A DNA stretch of 35,754 bases from a virus, in IMG/VR virus record IMGVR_UViG_3300037189_003849, positions 1 through 35,754 of that record, one strand, 5' to 3'. Below, piece after piece: positions 23,989-30,395 of this stretch (positions are counted from its first letter, which is position 1; every line of letters starts with the position of its first letter). The translations under genes were made by a program, and so were the position numbers. A model generated the notes under the pieces. The model was not told the DNA's origin. It did no database searches and was given only the letters and a program-made list of their open reading frames with translations.

Positions 23989-24228
23989 GCAACTTAATCG
24001 CGTTTGAAACGTCCGCTTTAATCGCTCGCCTAATTAAATCGCCCGCTTGAATTGCCCGCGTGACTTAAACGCCCGCTTGAAACGCCTAACGCGACAAACT
24101 TGCAACTGCGACAACGTGACGATTGAAACGTCCGCTTTGGATTGGTGAACATCACGGAATGTTCCACGTGGAACGCCCCTTGTGCATACGCTTAAAACGT
24201 ACGCTTGAAACGCTCGCTTTAATGTTCC
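23989..24228. repeat. Array of 13-bp iterons in the control region
   Basis: At least ten degenerate copies of GCTTGAAACGCCC occur end to end or nearly so: GTTTGAAACGTCC (24002-24014), GCTTTAATCGCTC (24015-24027), GCTTGAATTGCCC (24045-24057), GCTTGAAACGCCT (24075-24087), GATTGAAACGTCC (24121-24133), GCTTTGGATTGGT (24134-24146), GCTTAAAACGTAC (24190-24202), GCTTGAAACGCTC (24203-24215), GCTTTAATGTTCC (24216-24228). Two copies are 17-mers with a 4-base insertion (24028-24044 and 24058-24074), and a diverged copy starts at 23989. They lie between the divergent promoters. Likely operators or a replication origin. Confidence 0.75.
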
Positions 24229-24243
24229 ACGGAATGTTCCACG
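24156..24243 (+). repeat. GGAATGTTCCACG repeats overlapping the parS-like site
   Basis: GGAATGTTCCACG occurs at 24156-24168 and 24231-24243, with an additional TGTTCCACG at 24223-24231. The first leads into the palindrome; the others are single half-sites in tandem 12 bases apart. Confidence 0.8.
24160..24175. promoter_or_regulatory. parS-type palindrome
   Basis: TGTTCCACGTGGAACG contains the perfect 14-bp palindrome GTTCCACGTGGAAC, which is the core of the chromosomal ParB-binding site (parS, consensus TGTTYCACGTGRAACA); only the last base of the 16-mer differs. No ParA or ParB was recognised in this genome, so any binding protein would be the host's. It lies about 100 bp before the early promoter. 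Confidence 0.7.
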
Positions 24244-24271
24244 GGAATCCTCTAACAGATTACGAATTGTC

Positions 24272-24299
24272 TTGACACTTTTTCGGGCATCGTTACGAT
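24272..24299 (+). promoter_or_regulatory. Early promoter, reading rightwards
   Basis: TTGACA (24272-24277), 16-bp spacer, TACGAT (24294-24299). Perfect -35 and a 4-of-6 -10. The predicted start near 24306 gives a roughly 460-base leader before the first early gene at 24764. Confidence 0.7.
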
Positions 24300-24305
24300 T
24301 GGAAG

Positions 24306-24763
24306 AGAAGAGAGAGCATAACGCCGCAGCCGCCATGTGATCGCCTCTTGGGTTGTTGGCGTTATTTTCTAAGCGGGATGGATGGGTTGTGTGGATAGTT
24401 TCCCCCCTAGGTTGTGGGAATGCTTCCTTCCTTCCTTCCCTCCTTCCATTGCTTTCTTGCCTGGCTGTCGATTCTTTCTTATCGGCGTCCGCTTCGCTCG
24501 TACCCTGGCGAGCTGGCTCGTGCTTTGATGCGCTGGATCTCGCCGGAATTGCGAGCCTGTGAAAAATAAATTCCGATTACTTCCCTGGCATGGAATCGCG
24601 GAAATCCCTTGTGGTTGCTAGGGTTTTGAGCCTGGCAAGGAAAAAATGGGAATTTATTTTTGAGTTATTGCAAAAAAGATTTGGACAATCTCCGCACGCT
24701 TGCTAGGTTGTCCGCGTTGCCAGTGACAACACGCCAAACCAAACCAAACCAAACCAAACGAAA
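24306..24763 (+). other. Long untranslated leader of the early unit
   Basis: No convincing gene. It holds a TTCC-repeat pyrimidine tract (about 24423-24449), one 8-of-9 DnaA-box match TGTGGATAG (24390-24398, not significant alone), a GTTG/CAAC stem near 24706-24729, and five CCAAA units directly before the first start codon. A 69-codon frame at 24353-24562 lacks protein-like composition. Confidence 0.5.
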
Positions 24764-24982
24764 ATGAAAACAACACTAGAATTAACCGCCGAAAATTTCC
24801 GCCGCCTCGATAACGACGTAAACGGAAACCCCCGTTATTACCTCCCCGTATTTCTAGCGGATGAATCCGCCGTGCGGAAACTTGGGGGCGTGAAATATCG
24901 CGGGAAGAAATACGGAGCGGGATGGGTTTTCCAGTCCTATGCCTTGCAGGGTGAAATTGACGCGCTGAATGCGTCCGCATGA
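24764..24982 (+). CDS. Hypothetical early protein (72 aa)
   Basis: Contains 'DNDVNGNPRYYLPVFLA' and 'KYRGKKYGAGWVFQSYAL', a conserved-looking small early phage protein of unknown function. It starts after a leader of CCAAA repeats with no SD. First gene of the early unit, so plausibly a host-takeover or regulatory protein by position; nothing in the residues proves this. Confidence 0.8.
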   Translation: MKTTLELTAENFRRLDNDVNGNPRYYLPVFLADESAVRKLGGVKYRGKKYGAGWVFQSYALQGEIDALNASA

Positions 24983-25014
24983 ATCGACAACCATACACAC
25001 ACAAAAAAAAGAAA

Positions 25015-25473
25015 ATGAAAACACACTATTGCATTTACCAAGCCGGAAACACGCACATTGAAACCACCTGCCAGGCAGGTGAGGGGGAAGAGCTGAAAAG
25101 CCCATACAGCGGAGAGACGTTTAACGCCTTGCTCGCGGAGCTTAACGCCAAGCGGGAAGCGGGAAGCCCTGCATTTCAAATCATGCCCTTGGAAGAGGCC
25201 ATGCCGCTCATGGAAGAGGCACAGCGCGCCAAGTATTGCGGAGACTGGCGGGAAATCACCGAAGAGGAATGGTATGACGCTTTGGAAGTATTACCGCCCG
25301 AAAAGTGGGAAACCGTGCGCGGGGTGAATATCTTCCGCATGTGTGAATATCTCACGGGGGACATCACGGCGCATTTCGCTAAGCTACGCGGGAAGTTCTT
25401 CACCCGTAATTGCTCAACGTCGGAAACTTACGAAGAATTGGCGGAACAAGTTGCCGCGAAATGGTTCACCTAA
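25015..25473 (+). CDS. Hypothetical acidic protein, possibly DUF1419-like (152 aa)
   Basis: MKTHYCIYQAGNTHIETTCQ onwards: acidic, with 'ITEEEWYDALEVLPPEKWET' and 'MCEYLTGDITAHFAKLRGKF', which recalls DUF1419 proteins of plasmids and phages (weak, from memory). I chose the ATG at 25015 because it follows an A/C-rich leader like the other early genes; an in-frame ATG at 24979 would overlap the previous gene by 4 bases and add a KKKK-containing extension. Function unknown. Confidence 0.75.
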   Translation: MKTHYCIYQAGNTHIETTCQAGEGEELKSPYSGETFNALLAELNAKREAGSPAFQIMPLEEAMPLMEEAQRAKYCGDWREITEEEWYDALEVLPPEKWETVRGVNIFRMCEYLTGDITAHFAKLRGKFFTRNCSTSETYEELAEQVAAKWFT

Positions 25474-25483
25474 CCCTAACCCC

Positions 25484-25504
25484 GGCAAGGTTCCATCCCT
25501 TGCC
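25484..25504 (+). other. T-arm-like leader hairpin 1
   Basis: GGCAAGG (25484-25490), loop TTCCATC, CCTTGCC (25498-25504): a perfect 7-bp stem with a 7-nt loop, followed by CTATCA and the ATG at 25526. Loop and closing G-C look like a tRNA T-arm. Related hairpins are at 25808 and 27336. Confidence 0.75.
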
Positions 25505-25525
25505 TCTATCATAACACTATCACCT

Positions 25526-25801
25526 ATGAAAAATGACCCCAAACAAATGACGAGCCGCTTCCCTAGCACATGCGCGGAAAGCGGAAAAACCATCCCCAAA
25601 GGCGCGGAAATCCTCCAAGGTTTAACGCCGGAATGGAGAGAGAACGCCCGTTTAATCGCCGCCGCGCCTGAATTGTTCGTTATGATTAAAGACGGTGCAT
25701 TTCAGTTCAGCCGATTGAGCGGGGAAAACCTAGAGACATACGCCCGCACGTTTTCCGCCCTTGCCCGCGCCGCTCTTGCCAAAGCGGAGGGGAACGCCTA
25801 A
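25526..25801 (+). CDS. Hypothetical early protein (91 aa)
   Basis: Starts MKNDPKQMTSRFPSTCAESG and contains 'SGKTIPKGAEILQGLTPEW' then the phage-typical 'NARLIAAAPELFVMI' and an Ala-rich helix. The opening resembles the 'FPS-C--CGK-I-KG--I' zinc-knuckle segment of other phage proteins, but the second Cys is Ser here, so a zinc site is probably lost. An upstream in-frame start (25343) would run through the previous gene and the hairpin and is rejected. Confidence 0.75.
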   Translation: MKNDPKQMTSRFPSTCAESGKTIPKGAEILQGLTPEWRENARLIAAAPELFVMIKDGAFQFSRLSGENLETYARTFSALARAALAKAEGNA

Positions 25802-25807
25802 CAAACA

Positions 25808-25826
25808 AGCGGGTTCCATCCCCGCT
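25808..25826 (+). other. T-arm-like leader hairpin 2
   Basis: AGCGGG (25808-25813), loop TTCCATC, CCCGCT (25821-25826), then CACTATCA and the ATG at 25842. Same loop as hairpin 1 with a different, compensated stem sequence. Confidence 0.75.
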
Positions 25827-25841
25827 CACTATCATCACAAA

Positions 25842-26048
25842 ATGAAAACATACGCCGCACTATCAAACCGAATCCGCACCGCCACCACCCGCAAGGAACT
25901 CGTCAGACGAGAGGAGCAATGCACCCGCCACTATCATGCCGGCACTATCACGACCCGTGAATTCGCCCGGCTCGACGGAATTATCTTGGAAAGGACATTT
26001 TTTCTTCTCGACACGTTATCCGAAAACCCCACTATCACCGCGCCATGA
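25842..26048 (+). CDS. Hypothetical early protein (68 aa)
   Basis: MKTYAALSNRIRTATTRKEL and a His/Thr-rich middle ('CTRHYHAGTITTREFARLDG'), then a hydrophobic-charged end. It resembles small helical early proteins; no motif. The start follows hairpin 2, and the stop overlaps the next ATG (ATGA). Confidence 0.75.
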   Translation: MKTYAALSNRIRTATTRKELVRREEQCTRHYHAGTITTREFARLDGIILERTFFLLDTLSENPTITAP

Positions 26049-26251
26049 AAACACTGACACACACCGCGCCGGAAATTCCCCTTATTTTATGGGGGCGCAA
26101 GCCATCCATGGACAATTTATGGATGAAACTCACCGACAACATCAGCAAGGCGGAAATTACCCGCCGAGAGAAAGAGGGGTGGGAAATACTGAAATACCCC
26201 AAAAACAGCAACCCCGGCGACATTGAAAAGCCAACCACTACCGCGCCATGA
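26045..26251 (+). CDS. Hypothetical early protein (68 aa)
   Basis: MKTLTHTAPEIPLILWGRKP with 'NLWMKLTDNISKAEITRRE' and 'GWEILKYPKNSN'. Soluble, Trp-containing, not recognised. Linked by ATGA overlaps to the genes on both sides, so translation is coupled. Confidence 0.7.
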   Translation: MKTLTHTAPEIPLILWGRKPSMDNLWMKLTDNISKAEITRREKEGWEILKYPKNSNPGDIEKPTTTAP

Positions 26252-26460
26252 ACCACACGCTAACAATTACCCGCGAAATCGAAATCGACTACGATTACAC
26301 ACCTAGCAGCCCCGGCAGCTACCTAGTCCCGCCCGTTCCTGCTTCCGTTTACATCCGCTCCGCGCACATAGACGGGGAGGAAGTGAAACTGCCACCGCGA
26401 GAAATCCGGCGCATTTCCGATTCAATTCTCGACAGTCCTCCGCAACGTGACGTTGACTGA
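26248..26460 (+). CDS. Hypothetical early protein (70 aa)
   Basis: MNHTLTITREIEIDYDYTPS, then a Pro/Ser-rich stretch and 'AHIDGEEVKLPPREIRRISD'. Likely a small beta protein. It resembles phage proteins of unknown role that read 'I-IDYDY-P--PG', without a name. Coupled to the previous gene by ATGA. Confidence 0.7.
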   Translation: MNHTLTITREIEIDYDYTPSSPGSYLVPPVPASVYIRSAHIDGEEVKLPPREIRRISDSILDSPPQRDVD

Positions 26461-26500
26461 AACCCCCTCACCGCAACAAACACCAACCAACAAAACAAAA

Positions 26501-26719
26501 ATGAAAACACACACAACCGCAGCGGGCGACCGCTTCCTTATCCCGATCATACCGCCGCCAAGCCGCAGGGTCGTGAAACGCTCTTACCGCGTCAATACAC
26601 GCCGCCGTAGGAGGATTAACCCAGCCTTGCTATTCCTAGTAGCGACATGGGCTGGAATCGCCTTGGCCGTCCTTCACACCGAGGGATGCACCCCTAACCC
26701 CATCCACGCACTGAAATGA
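26501..26719 (+). CDS. Small single-pass membrane protein (72 aa)
   Basis: A basic N-terminal half ('RRVVKRSYRVNTRRRRRINP', about residues 21-41) followed by one hydrophobic segment ('ALLFLVATWAGIALAVL', about 42-58) and a short tail. The positive-inside rule puts the N-terminus in the cytoplasm. The start is chosen at the ATG after an A/C-rich leader (CAAACACCAACC...); an alternative at 26447 would overlap the previous gene. It could be an early inner-membrane effector such as superinfection exclusion, by topology only. Confidence 0.7.
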   Translation: MKTHTTAAGDRFLIPIIPPPSRRVVKRSYRVNTRRRRRINPALLFLVATWAGIALAVLHTEGCTPNPIHALK

Positions 26720-27012
26720 GCCTCTACGAACACGCACACGAACCCGAATGCCCTCGCCCAGAATATGACCCAGCAATGGACGTTCCAGAGCCACCAGCAC
26801 CGCGCCGGAAGCCACCATTCGTGACCACCAGAAATGAACACGGCCAGATTCACCGATTGCCAGGACGAAACATCTTCACGGGTAAGCACCCCTATGGGAA
26901 ATGGGCTAGCATCGAAGTAATAAGCGAAAACTACGAACCAACAATTACTTGCGACCGGAAGAGCGTAGCATATCACCTAAAATATTTACGGAAGAAAGCG
27001 AAATCATGCTAA
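26716..27012 (+). CDS. Hypothetical early protein (98 aa)
   Basis: An acidic, Pro/His-rich N-terminal part ('HAHEPECPRPEYDPAMDVPE') and a basic C-terminal part ('KSVAYHLKYLRKKAKS'). Contains 'GQIHRLPGRNIFTGKHPYGK'. Not recognised. It overlaps the DnaA-like gene by 7 bases and the membrane gene by 4. Confidence 0.7.
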   Translation: MSLYEHAHEPECPRPEYDPAMDVPEPPAPRRKPPFVTTRNEHGQIHRLPGRNIFTGKHPYGKWASIEVISENYEPTITCDRKSVAYHLKYLRKKAKSC

Positions 27013-27323
27013 TCGACAACGCACCCGCCCTTCTCAGAGCCGCCGCCGACGTTATGGTGATTCCCGTTGAGGCCATCACCGGCAAACGGAAAACCTTCGC
27101 GGAAGCCCTAGCCCGTCAAATCGTGATGACCCTTTGGAGCGAATCCCACTCCCTCCAATCCGCCTGCGAAATCGTCGGACGACATCACCACACAACCGCC
27201 GTTTACGCTCGCCGGAAGATCCATGAACGTCTTGGATACTGCGAAGCTACGCGGCAACGCTTGGCGAAAGTCCTCAAAAAATACTCAGAAATTATCCTTG
27301 CCGACGAGCAGGGGAAACCGTAA
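27006..27323 (+). CDS. Stand-alone DnaA domain-IV (DnaA-box-binding) protein (105 aa)
   Basis: The whole protein matches the C-terminal DNA-binding domain of DnaA (Bac_DnaA_C): 'ITGKRKTFAEALARQIVMTL' as the basic loop and helices, and 'EIVGRHHHTTAVYARRKI' (about 55-72) as the signature GxRDHSTVxYAxxKI. The AAA+ ATPase domain of DnaA is absent. It is therefore a DNA-binding protein that could mark the phage origin, recruit host DnaA, or repress by competition. It starts at 27006, overlapping the previous gene by 7 bases. Confidence 0.8.
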   Translation: MLIDNAPALLRAAADVMVIPVEAITGKRKTFAEALARQIVMTLWSESHSLQSACEIVGRHHHTTAVYARRKIHERLGYCEATRQRLAKVLKKYSEIILADEQGKP

Positions 27324-27335
27324 ATCAATCTCAGC

Positions 27336-27354
27336 GCGAGGTTCAATCCCTTGC
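27336..27354 (+). other. T-arm-like leader hairpin 3
   Basis: GCGAGG (27336-27341), loop TTCAATC, CCTTGC (27349-27354), with one G-T wobble, followed by ACTATCA and an A/C-rich leader to the ERF start at 27381. The loop is exactly tRNA-T-loop-like (TTCRATC). Confidence 0.75.
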
Positions 27355-27380
27355 ACTATCACACAAACAACAATACACAC

Positions 27381-27965
27381 ATGAACCTAGAACATAGCAC
27401 ACCGGAATTATTCGCCGCCCTCGCCAAGATGCAAGGGGAGGTAGAAAACGCAACCAAGGGGAGTCTCAATCCCCACTTCAAATCGAAATACGCGGATTTG
27501 GCGGAGGTATTGAACACCGTCCGCCCAGTCCTCGCCGCTAACGGTCTATCCGTTATCCAGTCCCCATCTTTTGACGGGGGAATCTGCCACGTAACGACAA
27601 CCATCGCCCACAGCGGGGGAGGATACGTTTCCGGCACTATGTCCTGTGTCCCCGCCAAACAGGACGGGCAGGGCATTGGAGCCGCGACAACCTACCTTCG
27701 CCGCTACAGCCTCGCCGCCGTTTGTGGAGTCGCACAGGAGGACGACGACGGCAATACCGCCGCGCATACGAAATCAGTAACCTACCCACTCATTTCCAGT
27801 GGAGAGGCCGCGCGAATAAAGGAAAGCATCGAGTCGCTAAATATCGACGAAGCGGCCTTCCTTCGCCACTACGGAGTCAAATCCATCGGACAACTGACCA
27901 CCGATAAAATCCCCGCAATCGACAAGGCATTCATCGCCAAAAACAAAGCAAACGCCCAAGCATGA
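27381..27965 (+). CDS. erf: ERF family single-strand annealing protein (194 aa)
   Basis: ERF superfamily (P22 Erf). Motif block: 'NPHFKSKYADLAEVLNTVRP' (about 33-52), the 'GLSVIQSP' strand, and 'GQGIGAATTYLRRYSLAAVC' followed by an acidic 'EDDDGN' segment (about 103-130). These are the conserved ERF core. It anneals homologous single strands in recombination and circularisation. The PD-(D/E)XK exonuclease follows after a 45-residue gene, making a two-part recombination system. The start is chosen after the A/C-rich leader; an upstream start at 27351 would lie in the hairpin. Confidence 0.9.
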   Translation: MNLEHSTPELFAALAKMQGEVENATKGSLNPHFKSKYADLAEVLNTVRPVLAANGLSVIQSPSFDGGICHVTTTIAHSGGGYVSGTMSCVPAKQDGQGIGAATTYLRRYSLAAVCGVAQEDDDGNTAAHTKSVTYPLISSGEAARIKESIESLNIDEAAFLRHYGVKSIGQLTTDKIPAIDKAFIAKNKANAQA

Positions 27966-28099
27966 GAACCACACACACCCCATTCAAAACACCTACCCGC
28001 AGCATCGGGCGGGATGCAGCCTTAACGGTTGCGCTCCTCCTCGCGCTTGGGACGCCGAAACCAACTATCCTTCAAAAAATCAAACGACTGTTTCAATGA
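27962..28099 (+). CDS. Small hydrophobic peptide between ERF and exonuclease (45 aa)
   Basis: Encodes MRTTHTPFKTPTRSIGRDAA, a hydrophobic 'LTVALLLALG' core, then a basic end ('ILQKIKRLFQ'). Coupled by ATGA overlaps to both the ERF gene (its start) and the exonuclease (its stop), which argues that it is translated. It could be a small membrane or partner peptide; no family. Confidence 0.6.
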   Translation: MRTTHTPFKTPTRSIGRDAALTVALLLALGTPKPTILQKIKRLFQ

Positions 28100-28905
28100 T
28101 AACCAACGCACAAATCGAATGTAATCTAGGGAGGGCTTACTACCTCCGCACCGCAACGCCTCAAAACCTTGATGCACCCGTGTCGAAGTCCCTGCTTTGG
28201 GATTTCAACGAGTCACCTTACAAGTGGAGGCATTCATCCGGCAGAGAGGCAACCCGCGCAATGGATTTGGGAACGCTGATTCACGCAGCGATTCTGGAGC
28301 CAGAGACGCCGCTCACCGACATTGCAGCAATATCGCCATACGCCGACTTCCGCACGAAAGCCGCCCAGGAATGGAAAGCCGACCAGCGGGAAATGGGGAA
28401 AATGATTGCTACAGAGGAGGACATCCGCGCAGCATCCGGTTGCGAACAGGTGTTTTCCGAGGACTACGCGCAGAGATTCGGCGGGGGATACAAAACCGAG
28501 GTTGCCGTTTTCGGACTAATCGGCGCAACGCAGATTAAGGGCATGATTGACCTTGTGCCGGATAATCTGGATGTTCTGGTTGACCTCAAGACAACGGCAC
28601 GAATCGGGAGCTTGTTTGACATTTCAAGGACAATCATTTCCCGTGGGTACCACTGGCAAGCCGCGCTTTACCTCGACTTGTGGAACGCCGCCACCGGAGA
28701 GAACCGCACTCGCTTCGTTATCTGCTTCATCGAAGTCGCGGAACCTTACGAGTCGGCATGGGTGGAAGTCTCCCCCGAACTCATCGCAGCCGGACGCGCA
28801 GGATACATGAACGCCCTTGCGAAGTGGCAAGCCTGTTGCGCCACGGGGACATGGCCTCGCCAGCATGAAGGGATTACCACAATCGAGAAACCCGCTTACC
28901 TGTAA
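28096..28905 (+). CDS. RecE-like PD-(D/E)XK exonuclease (269 aa)
   Basis: YqaJ/RecE-like ('PDDEXK-like exodeoxyribonuclease VIII') fold. Seen: 'DLGTLIHAAIL' (H63), 'TEVAVFG' (E135), 'KGMIDLVPD' (D152), 'VDLKTT' (D163 and K165) and 'WQAALYLDLW' (Q188, Y192), the standard order. It resects dsDNA 5' to 3' to make the single strands annealed by ERF. Full length compared with the family. Confidence 0.88.
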   Translation: MITNAQIECNLGRAYYLRTATPQNLDAPVSKSLLWDFNESPYKWRHSSGREATRAMDLGTLIHAAILEPETPLTDIAAISPYADFRTKAAQEWKADQREMGKMIATEEDIRAASGCEQVFSEDYAQRFGGGYKTEVAVFGLIGATQIKGMIDLVPDNLDVLVDLKTTARIGSLFDISRTIISRGYHWQAALYLDLWNAATGENRTRFVICFIEVAEPYESAWVEVSPELIAAGRAGYMNALAKWQACCATGTWPRQHEGITTIEKPAYL

Positions 28906-28985
28906 CAATTTCCTCGCGGACTGGGGTATCCCGGCGAGCAGGGGCAAAGGGGGCGAGCGCATCCCAAAAAACGCTCATCAATTTT

Positions 28986-29252
28986 ATGAAAAAGAAATAC
29001 GACGCAGTAGCCACCGTGGGCAAATACACGGCAAAGGATGGAACGGAAAAGAAACGCTACCTCACCGTTGGCGCGGTCTTTGAAAACGAAAACGGCAACC
29101 TCTCACTCAAGCTGGACGGGATGCCCGTTTCGCCGGAATGGAGTGGCTGGATTTCGTTTTACAAGCCGAAGCCATACGCCGGGAATGACGCGCACAACCA
29201 ATCCAAGGCGAACGGATACGCGCCACAGGATGAGGACGACATCCCGTTCTGA
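28986..29252 (+). CDS. Putative single-stranded DNA-binding protein (88 aa)
   Basis: Short OB-like protein: 'AVATVGKYTAKDGTEKKRYL', a TVGAVFENENGNLSLKL strand pair, and an acidic C-terminus 'DEDDIPF' of the kind SSB proteins use to recruit partners. Such compact SSB-like proteins follow ERF/exonuclease genes in many phages. It would protect the single strands made by the exonuclease. The leader has a GAGCG/CGCTC stem (28956-28975) and no SD. Confidence 0.65.
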   Translation: MKKKYDAVATVGKYTAKDGTEKKRYLTVGAVFENENGNLSLKLDGMPVSPEWSGWISFYKPKPYAGNDAHNQSKANGYAPQDEDDIPF

Positions 29253-29335
29253 TGTGAACAGCCGAGTTTCGACGGCAAACAGTCCTCCCGCCCGGAGAAT
29301 CGAAACAGGGCAAACTCTCCCACAAACACAAAACT

Positions 29336-29539
29336 ATGAACACACAACCAAGCACAACCAAGAAAATCGAATCATGGCTCCTACGGGGCTACAAGCTCAC
29401 GCCCCTACAAGCCCTTGAGAAATGGGGCTGTATGCGCCTAGCCGCACGGATAGCCGAACTCCGCAAGGATGGGCTGGCAATCGTCACCACCAAGATCACC
29501 CGCAACGGGAAAACATTCGCCCAATACAAGGCAGTATGA
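29336..29539 (+). CDS. Small helix-turn-helix (HTH_39-like) protein (67 aa)
   Basis: 'KKIESWLLRGYKLTPLQALE' and 'KWGCMRLAARIAELRKDGL' with a C-terminal 'NGKTFAQYKAV' wing: the small winged-HTH seen in many phages (HTH_39 type). Likely a DNA-binding regulator or adapter. It starts after an A/C-rich leader and is coupled by ATGA to the next regulator. Confidence 0.8.
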   Translation: MNTQPSTTKKIESWLLRGYKLTPLQALEKWGCMRLAARIAELRKDGLAIVTTKITRNGKTFAQYKAV

Positions 29540-29817
29540 GAGTAAGCGACAACGGATTCAAGATCGTCACGGGAAGGCCGCGAAAGAAGCCTTGGGAGCA
29601 AAAAGCATCGCTCGTTATCCGGCTGGAGCAGGAAACCTACCAGCGCATCCGCCGACTAGCCGATAAAAGGAAATGCAGCGTAAGCCAAGCGGTTGAATTG
29701 CTTATCCGCACCCAGGAGTCGGAGAAGATCGAGCCGACACTTCCGGTGGACTACTCCCACATACTCAACAAAGGGGGAAACTACACCGTATCTCAACTCC
29801 TCAACCTCCCACGATGA
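29536..29817 (+). CDS. Ribbon-helix-helix regulator (93 aa)
   Basis: 'KASLVIRLEQETYQRIRRLA' and 'DKRKCSVSQAVELLIRTQE': an RHH (CopG/Arc-type) fold, in which the VIRL strand reads DNA bases and the helix pair dimerises. An N-terminal 'RPRKKPW' precedes it, and the tail is polar. It probably regulates the early or late promoter. Between the HTH protein and the loader ATPase. Confidence 0.75.
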   Translation: MRVSDNGFKIVTGRPRKKPWEQKASLVIRLEQETYQRIRRLADKRKCSVSQAVELLIRTQESEKIEPTLPVDYSHILNKGGNYTVSQLLNLPR

Positions 29818-30395
29818 ACCTACTACGAGGATTCCCGAAACGCTACGAGGATGCCCCGCCAGCGGGAGGTGAGGGTTGGCTGGCTAACTACTCCAAAGCC
29901 CTTGCTGTAACCGATTCTGGAGGCATTACAATCCTCTACGGGGGATACGGCACAGGCAAAACCCGCATGGCATGGGAGGTGGCAAGAGCGCACAAGCCCA
30001 AACGCCCGAATATCGGCACTGGCGGGATCGGATGGGCGACAAGCACGAAAAAACGCCCCATGATTTACACCACGGCGGTGAACCTATTCTCTACGATCAA
30101 ATCCACCTACACGGCTGGAACTGAGAAGTCGGAGAAGGAAGTGGTTTCCGATTACTGCGATGCCGCCTTGCTTGTGATTGATGAAGTCCAAGAGCGCGGG
30201 GAAACCCAATACGAGGATAGGCAGCTAACCGCTATCATTGATGCGCGATACGCCGCCGACATGCCGACGATTCTGATTTCAAACTACACATGGGAAAGGT
30301 TAGCTTCTACGCTGTCCCCTGCCGTGATTGACCGGATTGAGGAGAACGGGGCGAAACTCGCCTTCACTTGGGAATCATTCAGGAGAAAGCCATGA
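29814..30395 (+). CDS. DnaC/IstB-like helicase-loader ATPase (193 aa)
   Basis: AAA+ domain: Walker A at 43-50 (GGYGTGKT), Walker B at 119-124 (LLVIDE), sensor 1 'ILISNY' (about 154-158), and an arginine 'VIDRIEE' (R174) as finger. Short and without the N-terminal helicase-binding domain length of DnaC, as common in phage loaders. It would load the host replicative helicase onto the phage origin, consistent with no helicase or polymerase gene here. Confidence 0.85.
   Translation: MNLLRGFPKRYEDAPPAGGEGWLANYSKALAVTDSGGITILYGGYGTGKTRMAWEVARAHKPKRPNIGTGGIGWATSTKKRPMIYTTAVNLFSTIKSTYTAGTEKSEKEVVSDYCDAALLVIDEVQERGETQYEDRQLTAIIDARYAADMPTILISNYTWERLASTLSPAVIDRIEENGAKLAFTWESFRRKP

Noticed and set aside
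24034-24336. 100-codon minus-strand frame over the control region
   Set aside because: It spans the iterons, the parS-like site and the early promoter; its RGTF/FKRA repeats simply mirror the DNA repeats, and it is Arg-rich throughout.
24390-24398. DnaA-box-like TGTGGATAG
   Set aside because: An 8-of-9 match is expected several times by chance in this length and it is not clustered.
24353-24562. 69-codon plus-strand frame in the early leader
   Set aside because: Low-quality composition, includes the TTCC tract, no similarity pattern and no conserved context.
27331-27360. Possible tRNA 3' end (GGTTCAATCC)
   Set aside because: No D-arm, anticodon arm or acceptor stem upstream; the upstream sequence is the end of the DnaA-like gene. 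Treated as a T-arm-like hairpin instead.
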